Shown in pieces: positions 34,010-46,500 of a DNA stretch of 64,000 bases. Source of the DNA: Nematopogon swammerdamellus (taxonomy: Eukaryota > Arthropoda > Insecta > Lepidoptera > Adelidae); NCBI GenBank assembly GCA_946902875.1, contig OX336345.1, positions 14,787,395 to 14,851,394 of the forward strand. The letters are read 5' to 3'. Positions within the stretch are counted from its first letter, which is position 1. Each line of letters starts with the position of its first letter. Made by a program: the position numbers and the translations under genes. The notes beneath the pieces were generated by a model. That model did not search any database. It saw only the letters and a program-made list of their open reading frames with translations, and was not told the origin of the DNA.

Positions 34010-34115
34010 CGACCTACAGTTTTACGAACCACAGTTAGCCTCCAGTGTTCGAACGGTCACCCATCCAAGCTCTTACCGCGGCCAGGTGTGTAATGATCAC
34101 AAACGACGAAAGAGG
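34010..34115 (-). mobile_element. 5S-containing SINE fragment, minus orientation
   Basis: On the minus strand it carries CTTGGATGGGTGACCG, a 5S rRNA internal-promoter word, beside CCTCCAGTG/GTTAGCC SINE sequence as in 14060-14390. It directly follows the MOCS1 3' end. Confidence 0.65.
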
Positions 34116-36865
34116 TTGACTTGGAGTACAAGTTATTAGAGTGAGATGCATCTATTTTTATATTATATTATTATATCAACACGGGCAGCCTAATACTATA
34201 AATAAGTAACTAGACTAGACTGTGCAGGGTACTATATGAAAGTTTAATTATGTTATACACAGATACATGTTTACATGGTCAATTGGGTGTTCTAGAATTC
34301 TCATTATCTCATGTCAAGTCGTTTAGTTGTTCATATATGCGAAGGGTGGAGGATCAATTAATATAAATTGGTTAAATCCTAGACATCAATTAAGATTCTT
34401 CTTCCTAATAAGATTCTTGCTGTGATGTGCTTCTATTGTCAGTACACAATTTGACATTTGTTACATTTCAAGTTAACATTGTAAAGGAGTAAATTTATAA
34501 AATAACTTGGCAGTTTGTTTAAATTAAATGGTTTAATTTTAGGCTTAAAATCTTTTTAAATAGCATTCTATATAAATTAATACTATACTATACAAATATT
34601 TTTGACATTCCAGATTTGAAAGGGCGAATTTCTTATAAATTTTGGACAAGAGCAAGACACTGTTTTTGATGTCATGTGCTTATAAAGTGTAGTTGGCTCC
34701 AATAAACCGGAAGTCTTGCAAACATGATAGTTAACCATGAGGTTGACATTGGCATGACACAGATTTAAAAAAACATTGTTGTTTAGTATAAACAAGCTTT
34801 AGGACAATAAAATAGTTTGCGTAACAAAATGCGTATAATTTTGTTAAAAATGTATGTCTGGATTTACATTTAAATTATCAAAGTACTTATCAAAATTATA
34901 ATGTGACTCTTGTCGCATAAGGTTTTGATGTTTCAGCATAATTGTTTGCCTAATTTGTGAATTTATAAGTTAAGTTCTCTTATTGAAGTTAATTTGAGTA
35001 TTAAATTGTAAAATCGACTATAGTGGTTTACAATCCACTACACACTTACACACTTAATACCATAAAACGAATAGTTAATCATCACTAATTATAAAACAAT
35101 ATGGGGGTCTGTTATATCAGCATTTTCGCAAAATTTCTTCACTAATGTTTTACATTATATTGACATAAAATATTTGGATCATATTTAGATCATAGGCACC
35201 TACGAAGCACAATTTTATGTTTGCAACTTTCATAATTTCTAGCGCATAAAAATTTAAAATGCTTCTTGGTTAAACCGATATTGTCTTCAACCGTGTTTAT
35301 GAATGTTTATCCTATTACTTTAAATGAGTTAAACTTGTATATATATATATAATTGGATTCTCGGAAACGGCTCTAACGATTTGGATGAAATTTTGTATTT
35401 AGATAATGTTATTTTTTTCAAGTTTATCTAGATAGGTGTAGACACCGAGCGAAGCTCGGTCGCCCAGGTACTAATATTTATAAGCCAGTAGAATATAAAG
35501 TTATGTAAAAGCTTTAATAATAACAAAATGCAATATTTTCATAAACCTAGTTTCATTAATTATTCTCAATGGAACAGAAGCAATACCAAACAAAATAATA
35601 CATTACGCACAGCGATGGAATTCTTCTTGCAATGCAGGTAATTAGAGGAGAGGTCGAACATTTCAAATATTGAGAGCTAAGGTGCATTCTTAAGTGTTAG
35701 CAATACTCATTTGATGTTTATGGGCGCAGAACCATTATTACTGGCAATTATTGAGAATTTTTTCTCTTTCAGTGACACCTAGGTCCTTAAGTTTTAGTCT
35801 AGTTTGTTGGTTAGTAATCTATTCAAAATGGCTGCCACATATTGTCGAAATAAGCCAACAATTGCAATTGCATTTATCTTAAACTTTCCAGCTCAGAAAT
35901 GATAAAGCGATGTTAGAAGCGTCCGGCGATATCTTTGTATCGAACAACCAAAATCCTTGTACTTTCAATAAAAACTTTGTATGTATGCACATAGAGTCCT
36001 GAATTTGGACCCACGAACATGACGAAAACAAGTACTTCCACATATAGCTGTTAATTTATTCATGGGATATTGTGAAAGCTGACATCTTTTTAGTCTGCTC
36101 TCTGTCCAACCAATCTGATTGGGGTTTATTTAGACAGAGATGAAAGCGAAAAGTTATTGTGCGTGCGGCACACGCATCGATTGTTTTTATGTATGTACCC
36201 ACTTCTGTACCGACATTTCGCCAAATATCGATAAAACTTCCTAAATAGAATCCAAAATGGACAATGTCTTACATACATAGATACTTCAAAGAAAATGAAG
36301 CTTGAAGGTTGTGGATATGGCAAATTCTTTTACTTTCGCGTACAAGGAAGACAGTGTCCTTATACCTTGTACAAAACTCTACATAGGTACCTGTAAGTGT
36401 ACAAGAATCCCCGTAATTCTAACAGCGCTTTTATCTTAACCGCTCACTCGCTCGTGGCACAAGTTTTCGGCATTAATATACACTCTCTTAGAGATAAGGC
36501 TCAATTATAGTTCTGAAAAAAAGGTGAAGATATGCCCTACTTGATCTCATTCACTTTGTTGCCAACTATAAAGAAAAATTAATGAACTTTCCAGTTCTAT
36601 TACAGAAGTTGTGATGTGCAGTTTTTACGCGGCGCTGCTGCAAATATATTACATTACATTTTTAATATTTTAATCATTAGTTGTGTTTGTGTATAAAATT
36701 TGAAAGAACACATTCCTAAAGTAAAAAATTAATGTGTTATTATTTATTATTGTAGATTTTTATACATTCACACTAATGTGAAGTCAATACAAAACATAAC
36801 TTAAATTTGCTTGTGAAGTGCAATGTTCAACTCACAATTTGGAAATAAAACAAAGGTCAGTGCAA
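34116..36865. other. Intergenic, AT-rich; one LINE-tail repeat
   Basis: No supported gene. A short repeat at about 35355-35475 carries GAAACGGCTCTAACGATTTG and CCGAGCGAAGCTCGGTCGCC, a 3'-tail motif common in lepidopteran LINEs. The remainder shows no structure I can support. Confidence 0.5.
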
Positions 36866-36869
36866 TACA

Positions 36870-37050
36870 AGAGGGTGGTCGAGAGCGGGACTGGTGGTTC
36901 TCCGCATTCTAATCAACGCAGACTAGCTGAAGAGTGCATACAGCGAGTCAAAACATAATGCATTGACACCCTCCTCTACTGCCAATGGGCCCGGATATGT
37001 TCGGCGAAGCCATCGCAAGCTTAGTTCAACACATTCCCCCCTTCAGCGAA
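36870..37050 (+). mobile_element. RLE-retrotransposon 3' tail only
   Basis: It carries GAGAGCGGGACTGGTGGTT, AACGCAGACTAGCTGA and CAATGGGCCCGGATATGTTC and ends GCAAGCTTAGTTCAACAC, as in the copies at 61700-62560. It sits just downstream of prefoldin 2. Confidence 0.75.
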
Positions 37051-37120
37051 GGAGTAATTAAAGAGAGAAGAAATTAAAATATTTCACTTAGGAAAACATG
37101 TGGCAGTGTTCGTACAAGAT

Positions 37121-37881
37121 TCAGTTACTAGTAACGAGAACGTTGCTTTTGTTATTAGCCGTGTCCTTGTGCTCCTGTTGTTGGACTTCGTCCGTCTTCT
37201 GTATGCGGATGTTGTGGTCAGCGATGTATTTGTTCACCTCGGCTCCCTTCTTGGTAAGCTGCTCGTTGAGCGAGGCGATGAGCTGAGGCAGACGGTCGCG
37301 GTTCGAGATCAGTTCCGGCATCACATCTTTGACGGTCCGCTCGCAGAGCACGCCGCCCACCATGCGGAAGCACTTGCGGTCTTCGCTTACATTGTTCAGG
37401 GTGTCGATCACGATTCTGCAATACATCAGTCTATATAGAAGGGCGGCCAACTTTCTATGGCATGATAATATCTACTGTTTTCCAGACCCCATGCAACCCA
37501 CTATTAACATGTCAAACATTGAGATGACTATTTTCGGATATTTATTCTTGTGCACGGTTCAGAAATATGAAAATAGACATAATGTAGTTCTAACTGGTGG
37601 TTACATACATAAAATCTCATGTTTACATGGTATTGCAAACTAAAGAAATGCAATTATTTCAAAAATAGCATGAAACCAAGGAAAAAACATTATAAAAGAA
37701 ACATGTGCGTTTACTTGTGCTCGTTGAGATCCATCTCGAGTTCAGAGATCTTGCTGGCGATTTGGCGTTGTTCGTTGCGTAGCGTTTGGAATTCCGCGAA
37801 CAACTCTTCGTTCGTTTTCGTTTTCTTAGAACCTCCTGGCCGTGCGCTGCTACCGGTAGTCGCGGTTTTAGCCGCCGCCAT
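37121..37881 (-). CDS. Pfdn2: Prefoldin subunit 2
   Basis: Beta-type subunit of the hexameric prefoldin chaperone, which captures nascent actin and tubulin and hands them to the TRiC/CCT chaperonin in the cytosol. Exon 1 is 37881-37715 (ATG at 37881); exon 2 is 37415-37121. The phase-2 donor AA|GTAAAC joins to make Lys in NEHKIVIDTL. Product is 153 aa, matching the family (human 154). Conserved blocks are EELFAEFQTLRNEQRQIASK, EMDLNEH, RKCFRMVGGVLCERTVKDV and LTKKGAEVNKYIADHNIRI, forming two helices of a coiled coil with the central beta hairpin. Only exon 1 and its 5' flank are duplicated in inverse orientation on the other side of 38 kb. Confidence 0.94.
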
Positions 37882-37904
37882 CGCAAACAAATTACTATCA
37901 AATT

Positions 37905-38146
37905 ACTTTCCCTTCTCAGACTAAAATCTAACCTAAACCTGTGTCACCCTGACTGACACTATGTAACAAAAATATTACTCTATGGATGGACTGACAGACG
38001 AGGTGCGGTCCGCCTCCTGAAAGCCTTTATCAATGCTGCTAATCCTTCAATCCTGCAATCCTACTCCTTGCATGGTAGTAGTAGGCGGTGCACCGCCAGG
38101 GTGACAGACAGGTTTAGGTTAGATTTTAGTCTGAGAAAGTAATTAC
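37905..38146. repeat. Inverted repeat of the prefoldin 2 5' flank
   Basis: TCAGACTAAAATCTAACC at 37916 onward is repeated in reverse at 38101-38138, arms about 45 bp. The spacer 37955-38098 contains a GGATTGCAGGATTGAA-type repeat that also occurs near 41415 and 42000. This is the junction of an inverted duplication. Confidence 0.8.
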
Positions 38147-40935
38147 AAATGGGCTTCGGAACAAAATGTGGATGTGAAGCCATTGTTCATTCAACGCGCA
38201 CTTTCATCAGTAATAGCCAAACAGCAGAAATAGTTATAAAATTAGACGTTAAAAATGCTTTTAACTCTGTAAACCGAGACACAATGTTGAAAGAAATGAA
38301 AGAACATGTCCCAATGGTCTATCCGTATTTGTGGCAGTGCTATGCAACTGCATCACACCTATTTTATAACTCACATGATGCAATTATGTCCACAGTAGGT
38401 TGTCAACAAGGAGACCCATTAGGGCCGGTAATATTCAGCTTGTGCATCCAACCTATATTACAGGAGCTACATTCAGAATTAAACCTCTGGTATTTGGATG
38501 ACGGTATTCTTGGTGGTGAAACTGGTAAGGTGCTTGCTGATCTACAGTTCTTAATTTCAAAATTCAAAGACATAGGGCTAAATCTTAATCTCAGCACGTG
38601 CGAAATTATTTTCATGGAAAATGTCACACCTCAAAGAAAGGAGGAAATAGTCGATGAGTTACAAAAAATAAGTTCAGATTTAATAGAGACTCCAATCGAT
38701 GATTTGCATCTTTTAGGTGCTCCTATTTTCGTAAACGGTATCCTGTTAGCTCCCCATGGTTCCCGATGGGGAACAATTACAACCTCCGCTCGCTCCCCGC
38801 GTTCCCGAACGGGAACAAGATTTATGCGCAATTTACGGCCGCACTATTTGACCAAATTCACTTTATTCCGCCCTGATCCTCTCTTGACTCAGGCAGCATT
38901 CTTTGAAAGGATTTGGAGCCTGTCTCCAAGAAACAATAATATTGGCTATGGAAACAATAACTTGCCGTCAGTGGAAATATTGATAATCTGTCCGTGTGCG
39001 TATTTTTCAAGTAAGAGCGCCCCGTGAAAATAATGTTTATAAGTGTATTCAAGTGCATCTATGAGCTAAAGGTTAGTAAATAGTGTTATTTATTAGTTAT
39101 TCTACCAATAGAAGATGCATTACGAGTTCGGGTGGCGACGAAAGTCATATTTTTCGTCGCTCAAAAATGTTTGTTTATTTTTGTATGAAATGTGTAAACA
39201 ATGACTTTGAAGGCATATTTTTCATGGAAATATAGCTTATTTTTCCCATTTTCTTCGCATTATTATACAAACATACGATCAGTTGCAAAATAAAAGAAGG
39301 TTTAGTTCAAATAATATATTTATAAAATTGGTAAAAAATATCACGCGCGTGCCATCTCGGACTGTCCTGATGCTCTCAGGATGTTCATGTTGAACATCCG
39401 ATTTCGCCGATTTCTGTAAAGAAAACGTATATTATACTTTACTATTTCTAAAAGTATGTTTCTTTACGAGTATTCTAATATAAATATTGTAAAGGTATGT
39501 TTTGAATTTATTTTATAATGAATTTTTCAAAAAAAAATTGGGATTTTTTTTTCTACCTAAAATATCTGGTACTTCTATTATGATTTGGTTAAAGTAAAAA
39601 GGGCTACCTTACAACAATTTAGCAAAAAATTAAAACAGATTCAAAGCCATACTGCACTCCATTTGTTGAAAAATTTTACCTTTATCCCAAAACTCACGTA
39701 TTTTTTAAGAACATGTCCTTTATTTAAGTTCCCGGACCAAACTGCATTAATAGATAATGATTTAAAAGAAACAGTCAATAACATTTTAAATTTTAATATA
39801 AACCTACAGGATCACAAGATGTGGCAACAAATCTGTTTGCCGACCAAACTTGGTGGAACTGGTATTCGTCTGATTGGGGACATCGCACTGCCTGCATTCA
39901 TAGCATCTACACATTGTACGCGCGATCTCGTTGTTACCGTCTTGTCAAATTCCATAACCATCGGTGACATTGAGATCTCGCACATGAGTGATGCTGTGGA
40001 GACATGGCGGCTGCGCTGTCCTGAAGAACTACCGATCCGACCTAAAGTTCAAAAAGGCTGGGATATGCCATTATCTAAGTTATCTTATCACGCAGCGTTC
40101 TCCTTCAGAATGGCACAGATACGGATCGTGCACGCATCCTGGCTGCCTCCCGGCGGGAGTCCGGCGCGTGGCTGGAAGCCTACCCGGCTCCCCAGCTGGG
40201 TACTCTTCTGGACGACACCACGTTGCGCGTCGCCTTTGGTCTCCGGGTGCGGGTTAGGATATGCGAGCCTCACGTGTGCCTGTGCGGTGCCGTTGTGGAT
40301 GCGCTCGGGCACCACGGGCTTTCATGTTCCAGGAGCGCCGGAAGGTTGTCTCGCCATGCTGCGATCAACAATATCATCAAGCGCTCCCTCGCTTCCGTGA
40401 ACATTCCCGGCTTACTCGAGCCACCCGGTCTATCTAGGTCGGATGGCAAAAAACCAGACTGGATGACTCTGGTACCGTGGGAGGGAGGGAGGGCTTTGAT
40501 TTGGGACGCGACATGTGCGGACACCTTCGCCCCCAGTCATTTGGCGGGCTCGTCTCGGTTGGCCGGCTTTGCCGCAGCAAAGGCCCAAACTCAAAAACAT
40601 TCAAAATACCAAGATCTTAAAAGAGATTACGAGTTTGTGGCCTTTGCTGTAGAAACTCTTGGTTCGTGGAGTACGGACGCGGTCAGCTTCTCAAATAAAC
40701 TGGGAAAGCTCCTGATTGATGGGTGCGGAGCCCGTCGTGCTCGAGCATATTACAAAAAATAAGTATTGCTATTTAGAGGGGGAACGCTGCATCTGTCATG
40801 GGGACCATGCCCTTGTTCGCCGTGTCGGAATACTTTTATTTGTAAGTATTTTTATTTTTTTAGATTAGTTTAGTTTGTAGTTTTGTAAATATTTTATTTT
40901 GCAATAAAGGTTTTAAAACACAAAAAAAATAAAAA
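38147..40935 (+). mobile_element. Degenerate RLE-type non-LTR retroelement with nested insertion
   Basis: RT segment 38149-38740: KLDVKNAFNSVNRDTM, GCQQGDPLGPVIFSLCIQP and the active site WYLDDGIL. The RT frame is interrupted by about 840 bp of unrelated DNA (roughly 38741-39580) and resumes at 39585 with LLKNFTFIPKLTYFLRTCP. A frameshift lies near 40120-40140. The last frame (to 40762) has CEPHVCLCGAVVDALGHHGL (Cys/His finger) and KKPDWMTLVPWEGGRALIWD, the PD...D core of a restriction-like endonuclease. The 5' end is truncated. The 3' end, with AATAAA near 40904 and A-runs, is defined by prefoldin flank on both sides. Inactive. Confidence 0.8.
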
Positions 40936-40955
40936 ATTATAGTAATTTGTTTGCG

Positions 40956-41122
40956 ATGGCGGCGGCTAAAATCGCGACTACCGGTAGCAGCGCGTGGCCA
41001 GGAGGTTCTAAGAAAACTAAAACGAACGAAGAGTTGTTCGCGGAATTCCAAACGCTACGCAACGAACAACGCCAAATCGCCAGCAAGATCTCTGAACGAG
41101 AGATGGATCTCAACGAGCACAA
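40956..41122 (+). pseudogene. Inverted duplicate of prefoldin 2 exon 1
   Basis: The 167-nt segment has the same length as the true exon. It is open, starts with ATG and ends at a strong donor AA|GTAAGT. It encodes a near-identical N-terminus with a few changes (for example KIATT for KTATT, SAWPG for SARPG, ISEREMD for ISELEMD). No second exon follows, because the next sequence is repeat DNA at 41140. Its 5' flank is split by the retroelement. It probably encodes nothing functional alone but could serve as an alternative first exon for a read-through transcript. Confidence 0.85.
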
Positions 41123-41139
41123 GTAAGTGAGAAATATGT

Positions 41140-43260
41140 GATGTTTTTGTGGTTAAAAAAAAATAACCAGGGTTAATATATCCTAACCTAATGTTGAGGC
41201 GGTGCATGTCGTTTTTGTACGTTTGTATTTCCGAAAATAAAGCTTTTAGGTGGTTATAAAAAAAACCAAACATCCTAAAAAAATTTAAACACCCTAACTT
41301 GTGGGACTCGAACCCATGGTCAAAAAATACAAACCCTACACACTTACCACTGAGCTAATAAATTACATAAACGACCAAACGAATATCAGCTTCTGTTGGT
41401 TCGCTCCGGGAGAGTAGGAGTAGGATTGCAGGATTGAATGATTAGCAGAATTGAAAAAGGCTTTCAGGTGTCGTATCGGACGAGGTGGGTCTGGGTCACG
41501 ACTATATTCGAATTTGTGCGGGAGCGCGCGCGCCAAACTTTTGCGTTTTTGCGCGCGGCGAAAAGGGCTGAGATTTGGCGGTCGTGCGAATATTTATGCT
41601 GAGGGCCAAAGGGATATAATATATATGTCTGGGGGGACTATATAATATTTTTTCTAGAACCAGGATACATCCTGCAATTCAATAAATTTTATTTCGTGCT
41701 GATAAAATCATAAACAAAAAAGTTACAAGGGTTTAAAGCTGTGATTTTGTTAATTTTCAGAAATAAAAAAACAAATCGTTTCACGATACCACGTGACATC
41801 TGACAAAAGGTACCATGAGTCAAAACGTTGCAAATGACCCCACTTACCTACAAAATAAAAAATTTTCGATCGATGTGCCGAACATCCTATATATTAACTT
41901 TAACCCTGGTTATTTTTTTTTTAAACCACCAAAACATCACTTATTTATCACTAACGTTGCCGAAGTCGAAACTAACATGTACCGCCTACTACATGCAAGG
42001 AGTAGGATTGCAGGATTGAAGGATTAGCAGGATTGAAAAAGGCTTTCGGGTGGCGGACATGGTGGCATATTTCCAAAGTCCACTAGGCGAATTGCTCTGA
42101 TTGGTCGTTCTCAGTTTTGCGGGAAAATTTAAATTTCGGAAGTATTTTCGAAGATAAAGTGTTTTTAGGTGGTTATAAAAAAATAACCTTAACTTAATTT
42201 TAACACCCTAACATAACTTAACAAAAAAAAAAAGGAAGAAATATATATTTCGGAAGTATTTCTGAAAATATTTTCGAAAATAAAGGTTTTTCAGGTGGTT
42301 ATAAAAAAATAACCTTAACCTAATTTTAACACCATAACATTGCATAAAAAAAAAAACCAAAAAAATGTTGTGGGACTCGAACCCATGGTCAAAAAATACA
42401 AACCCTACACCGTACCACTGAGCCACGAAATCACATAAACGACCTAACGAATATCGGGTTTAGTAGGTTCGCTAGGAGTGCCGGAGGCGGAGCCAGACGA
42501 AATTTAAATTTTCCGCCAAACTTGCATCGATTATGGAAGATGCGTCGCGTAGCGACGCATCTTCCATAATTTAATCCTAACCTAATGTTGAGGCGGCGCA
42601 TGTCGTTTTTGTTACGTTTGTATTTCCGAAAATAAAGTTTTCTTAGGTGTTTATAAAAAAACCATAACCTAATTTTAACACCCTAATATTGCTTAAAAAA
42701 CACATTTTGACAAAAGGGACACGAACCCATGGTCGAGATCGAAATAACAAAAACCCTACACCGTACCACTGAGCCACCAAATCACATAAACGACATAACG
42801 AACATTGGATTCAGTAGGTTCGCTAGGAGTGCCGGAGGCGGAGCCAGACGAAATTTAAATTTCCCGCCAAATTGGCATCGACCAATCAGAGTAACTCACC
42901 CGATAGATAGACTTTGGACTACCTCCGCCTATCTAGGCTCCGCCTCCGGCACTCCCAGCGAACCTAGTGAATCCGATATTCGTTAGCTTGTTTAATTATG
43001 TGATATGGTGGCCCAGTGGTATGGTGTAGGGATTGCAATCTTATGATCATGGGTTCGAATCACACAATTTTTTTTGTTTTTTTTTTAAGCAATGTTAGAT
43101 TGTCAAAATTAGGTTAAGGTTATTTTTTTATAATCACCTAAAAAAACTTTATTTTCGAAAATACTTCCGAAATTAAAATTTTCCCGCAAAACAGAACGAC
43201 CAATCAGAGCACTTCGCCTAGTGGACTTTGGAAATATGTAGACGGGCTCGTAGCCACAGC
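41140..43260. mobile_element. Cluster of TIR/SINE composite repeats in both orientations
   Basis: Copies at about 41140-41400, 41880-41945, 42110-42440 and 42520-42790 (minus-type) face one at 43005-43200 (plus-type). Shared marks are CCAGGGTTAATATA, CCTAACCTAATGTTGAGGCG, GGTGGTTATAAAAAA and tRNA-like heads with the B-box GGTTCGAATC. The inner flank GGAGTGCCGGAGGCGGAGCC near 42826-42846 is repeated inverted at 42928-42950, giving a large foldback. The region lies between the prefoldin copy and Sec3. No gene. Confidence 0.65.
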
Positions 43261-43527
43261 GTATATAAAAAGTACGAATGGGCTGTCACTGTCATGTGTC
43301 AAACTTGACAGTAGGTAGTTTTTTGACATTCTTTGGTTTTGGTTTCTTTCATCCATGTCTGATTTCGTTCACTCCCACCAAATAGGTACTTCCAAATAAA
43401 CATAAATTGATTCTGATCGATTCTCAAAGAAAATAAATGCTTAAATTTTTTAACATCATAATGATTAATTGGCGCTGCGGTGTGAGTACCGATAAATATT
43501 ACTGACAATTTAGACGAAGCGATCGTA

Positions 43528-46500
43528 ATGGCGGCTGTGAGGCACAGTCTCCAAAAGGAGGTGTTTGCGAGCTCTGGGGAGCGTCTGCTCGTATACTGCG
43601 AGGTCGCAAAGCTACTAAAGAAGAAGAAGACTCGCTACGTGTGCTTGACGAGCAGCGCCGAGCCGCCCGCCACCGCCAGCGTCTCGTGCGTCAAGCGAAT
43701 CGACCGGAACTCCTTCAAGAAGAAACAGTCCTGGCTGCTGTCTGAGATCAAGAGTCTGGATGGCGGCACCGATGTCAATGTGAGTTAATGTTCTCTCTAG
43801 CCATTCTATAAAAGTGCTAAATGAATGCCACCACGAAGAAGGGCGCCTTTACAATAGGCAAAAAGTTTCCAGTATAAATTTCGTGAAAGAAAAATTAAAA
43901 AAAAAAATTTAATAATTCACCGCAGGGGTGAGTATTAGATTAGCGGGGGTTAGATCGAATATTGCTGGTATGCTTATTGTGTAGGCCTAGATAAAAGATG
44001 AATTATAGTGAAAGAATTGTTTGCCTAAAATGCATAGTTCTGGAGAAAAAAAAAAAATTTGAAAAAAATATTTTTCATACAAAATAAATTTTAGATTTTT
44101 ATTTTTAATTTTTTTAATGCACCTAAACATTTATTTTGAATAGGAATTTATGCAAAAAAAAAAATGACATGCGCCGCCTCAACATTAGGTTAGGGTTAAA
44201 TTTATAGAAGATGCGTTGCTCCGCGACGCATCTTCTATAAATTAACCCTGGTTATTTTTTTTTAAACCACCAAAACATTCACCCACACCACTTTCCTTGT
44301 TTTTACATGCATTTATATTCAAAACCAATGTTTTGGTGCTTTAAAAAAAAACATTTTTTATTTTGTATGAAAAATTAAAATCGTATGGGAAAAAATTTTT
44401 TTTCTCCGAAACTACGCATTTCCGGCAAACAATAATTTCACTATAATTCATCTTTTATCTAGGCCTACACAATAAGCATACCAGCAATATTTGATCTAAC
44501 CCCCGCTAATCTAATTGCCCCCCCCCCGCAGTCGCGGGAACTGGAGCTGGTTGCAGACAAGCCGTACCGCTGGGTGGCTCTCAGCGAGCACGACCGCCAG
44601 CAGTTTGTGACGGCGCTCGCTCAGCTCGCTCAACACTCTGGAGACAGCATCGAGTTCAGACACTTCCCCGATGCTTGGATCGGACCGCAGGTAAACATAA
44701 TTATAACCTCTAAGTAAACATTTGTACTTCATAAACTCATGAAAGCTGGTGTTTTACAATTATTTAGTAGTGCGTGCGTTAGAGTCCGCTGCGAATGCAA
44801 CTTTTTACATTGATACTGACTTAATCCTTTGAAAGCATAAGATTGCACACTGCAACTGCATACTATGTTGAGGTGTGGTGGTTTTGGACACGTCAACTGC
44901 GCCATCGGTCCCTCGAGACCACTGACCACTGAGCCTGCAGAGACATAACAGTGCGCCTCACTTCAGGAGTACTTTTATGTGCTGGAAACATTGACACGCT
45001 GAGCGCCGCATTTGATTGACCATCTCTCCGGTCACTCCCTCCCGGATTCGCCCCATTACATTCACGATTTCTCAACAGCCTCGATTTTTGGTCCACTTAG
45101 TTTCAATATTGCAAAGACGCTTTGGAGAGTCCATAGACGGTGGTAGGTGCTCGTTACAGACACTCATGCGGACTTGTAATAAATAATAATAAATGTGGCA
45201 GGCGGCGCACAGCCCCGACAGTCCACTAATCCTCCCGGTGAGCTCTGACGCCGACGCCGAAGACCTCGCCTCTCTCGGCGAGCTGGACTCGGAGGAGCTG
45301 GCAGCGTTGCTGGGCGGGGCCGACGCGGCGGTAGATGAAGCGGAGCTGTTCGTGAGGCGGCTGGCCGACAGACTCGCAGCGCTCGACTGTCAGAATCTGC
45401 AGGGCATGCTGGCTTCTGAGGCGCAGGTATGCTTGTTGTTATTTTTAGTTAACCGTGGGCTTGTCGTGGCAGACTTGTATCTCAGTGTTGCGAGGTAACC
45501 AGGTCGCACTTGATGCAAGTGCCCATGAAGATTGGCAGTTTCAGTTCAGCCTTGGTAGCTCAGTGGTGCGATCGATGGACCGCCGCTCATGATCTTAAGC
45601 ACACATGGGTGCGGTCTGAATTTGAATGGATGATCAAAGGGAACAACTGACATGGCACCTAGTTCACCAAGGTGTTATGGGATGGGCTGACATCAAGGAT
45701 GTTATAGGTGATGTAGTCAATTGTGTCAGTTTCCATAAAAAAATAAAAATTAATGCATTACGCTTGGTCCAGTCATATCATTTACTGTCTGCTCATTCTA
45801 CTAGCACGGCGAGAGAGAACCAGCGATACAACTCGCCTGCAGACTACAAAGCGACCCGGTAACGAAGCCACCGTCCCTAATGAAAGTCTACCTACATGTC
45901 ATCGAGATCAACTTACTCAAACATACGTGTAGGCGCTCTTGTGTTCTGTGTTGACGTTTGGATTCCTTTAACATGAATGCTTAAATTAGAAGATGGGTAG
46001 AGAATGATCCTAGTAAATGTTTTTTTACAAGGTCATAGGAGGCGACAGCTTTTGCCCACGAGATGGAGTCGAGGATGGCGGTCGCCATAGGTCACCCCAC
46101 ATGCCTCGCCTACTTGCAAAGCCGGCAATACGGAGGGGGAACACGGCTGGTATCCTCGACACTATCTTGGGGCCATTAGAAGATGGGTAGAGAATGATCC
46201 CAGTAAACATTTTTTTACAAGGTCATTGGAGGCGACAGCTTTTGCCCACGAGATGGAGTCGAGGATGGCGGTCGCCATGGGTCACCCCACATGCCTCGCC
46301 TACTTGCAAAGCCGGCAATACAGAGGGGGAACACGGCTGGTATCCTCGACACTATCTTGGGGCCATTAGAAGATGGGTAGAGAATGATCCAAGTAAACAT
46401 TTTTTTACAAGGTCATAGGAGGCGACAGCTTTTGCCCACGAGATGGAGTCGAGGATGGCGGTCGCCATAGGTCACCCCACATGCCTCGCCTACTTGCAAA

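Noticed and set aside
40956..41122. Second functional prefoldin 2 gene
   Set aside because: Only exon 1 is present, and repeat DNA follows directly after its donor.
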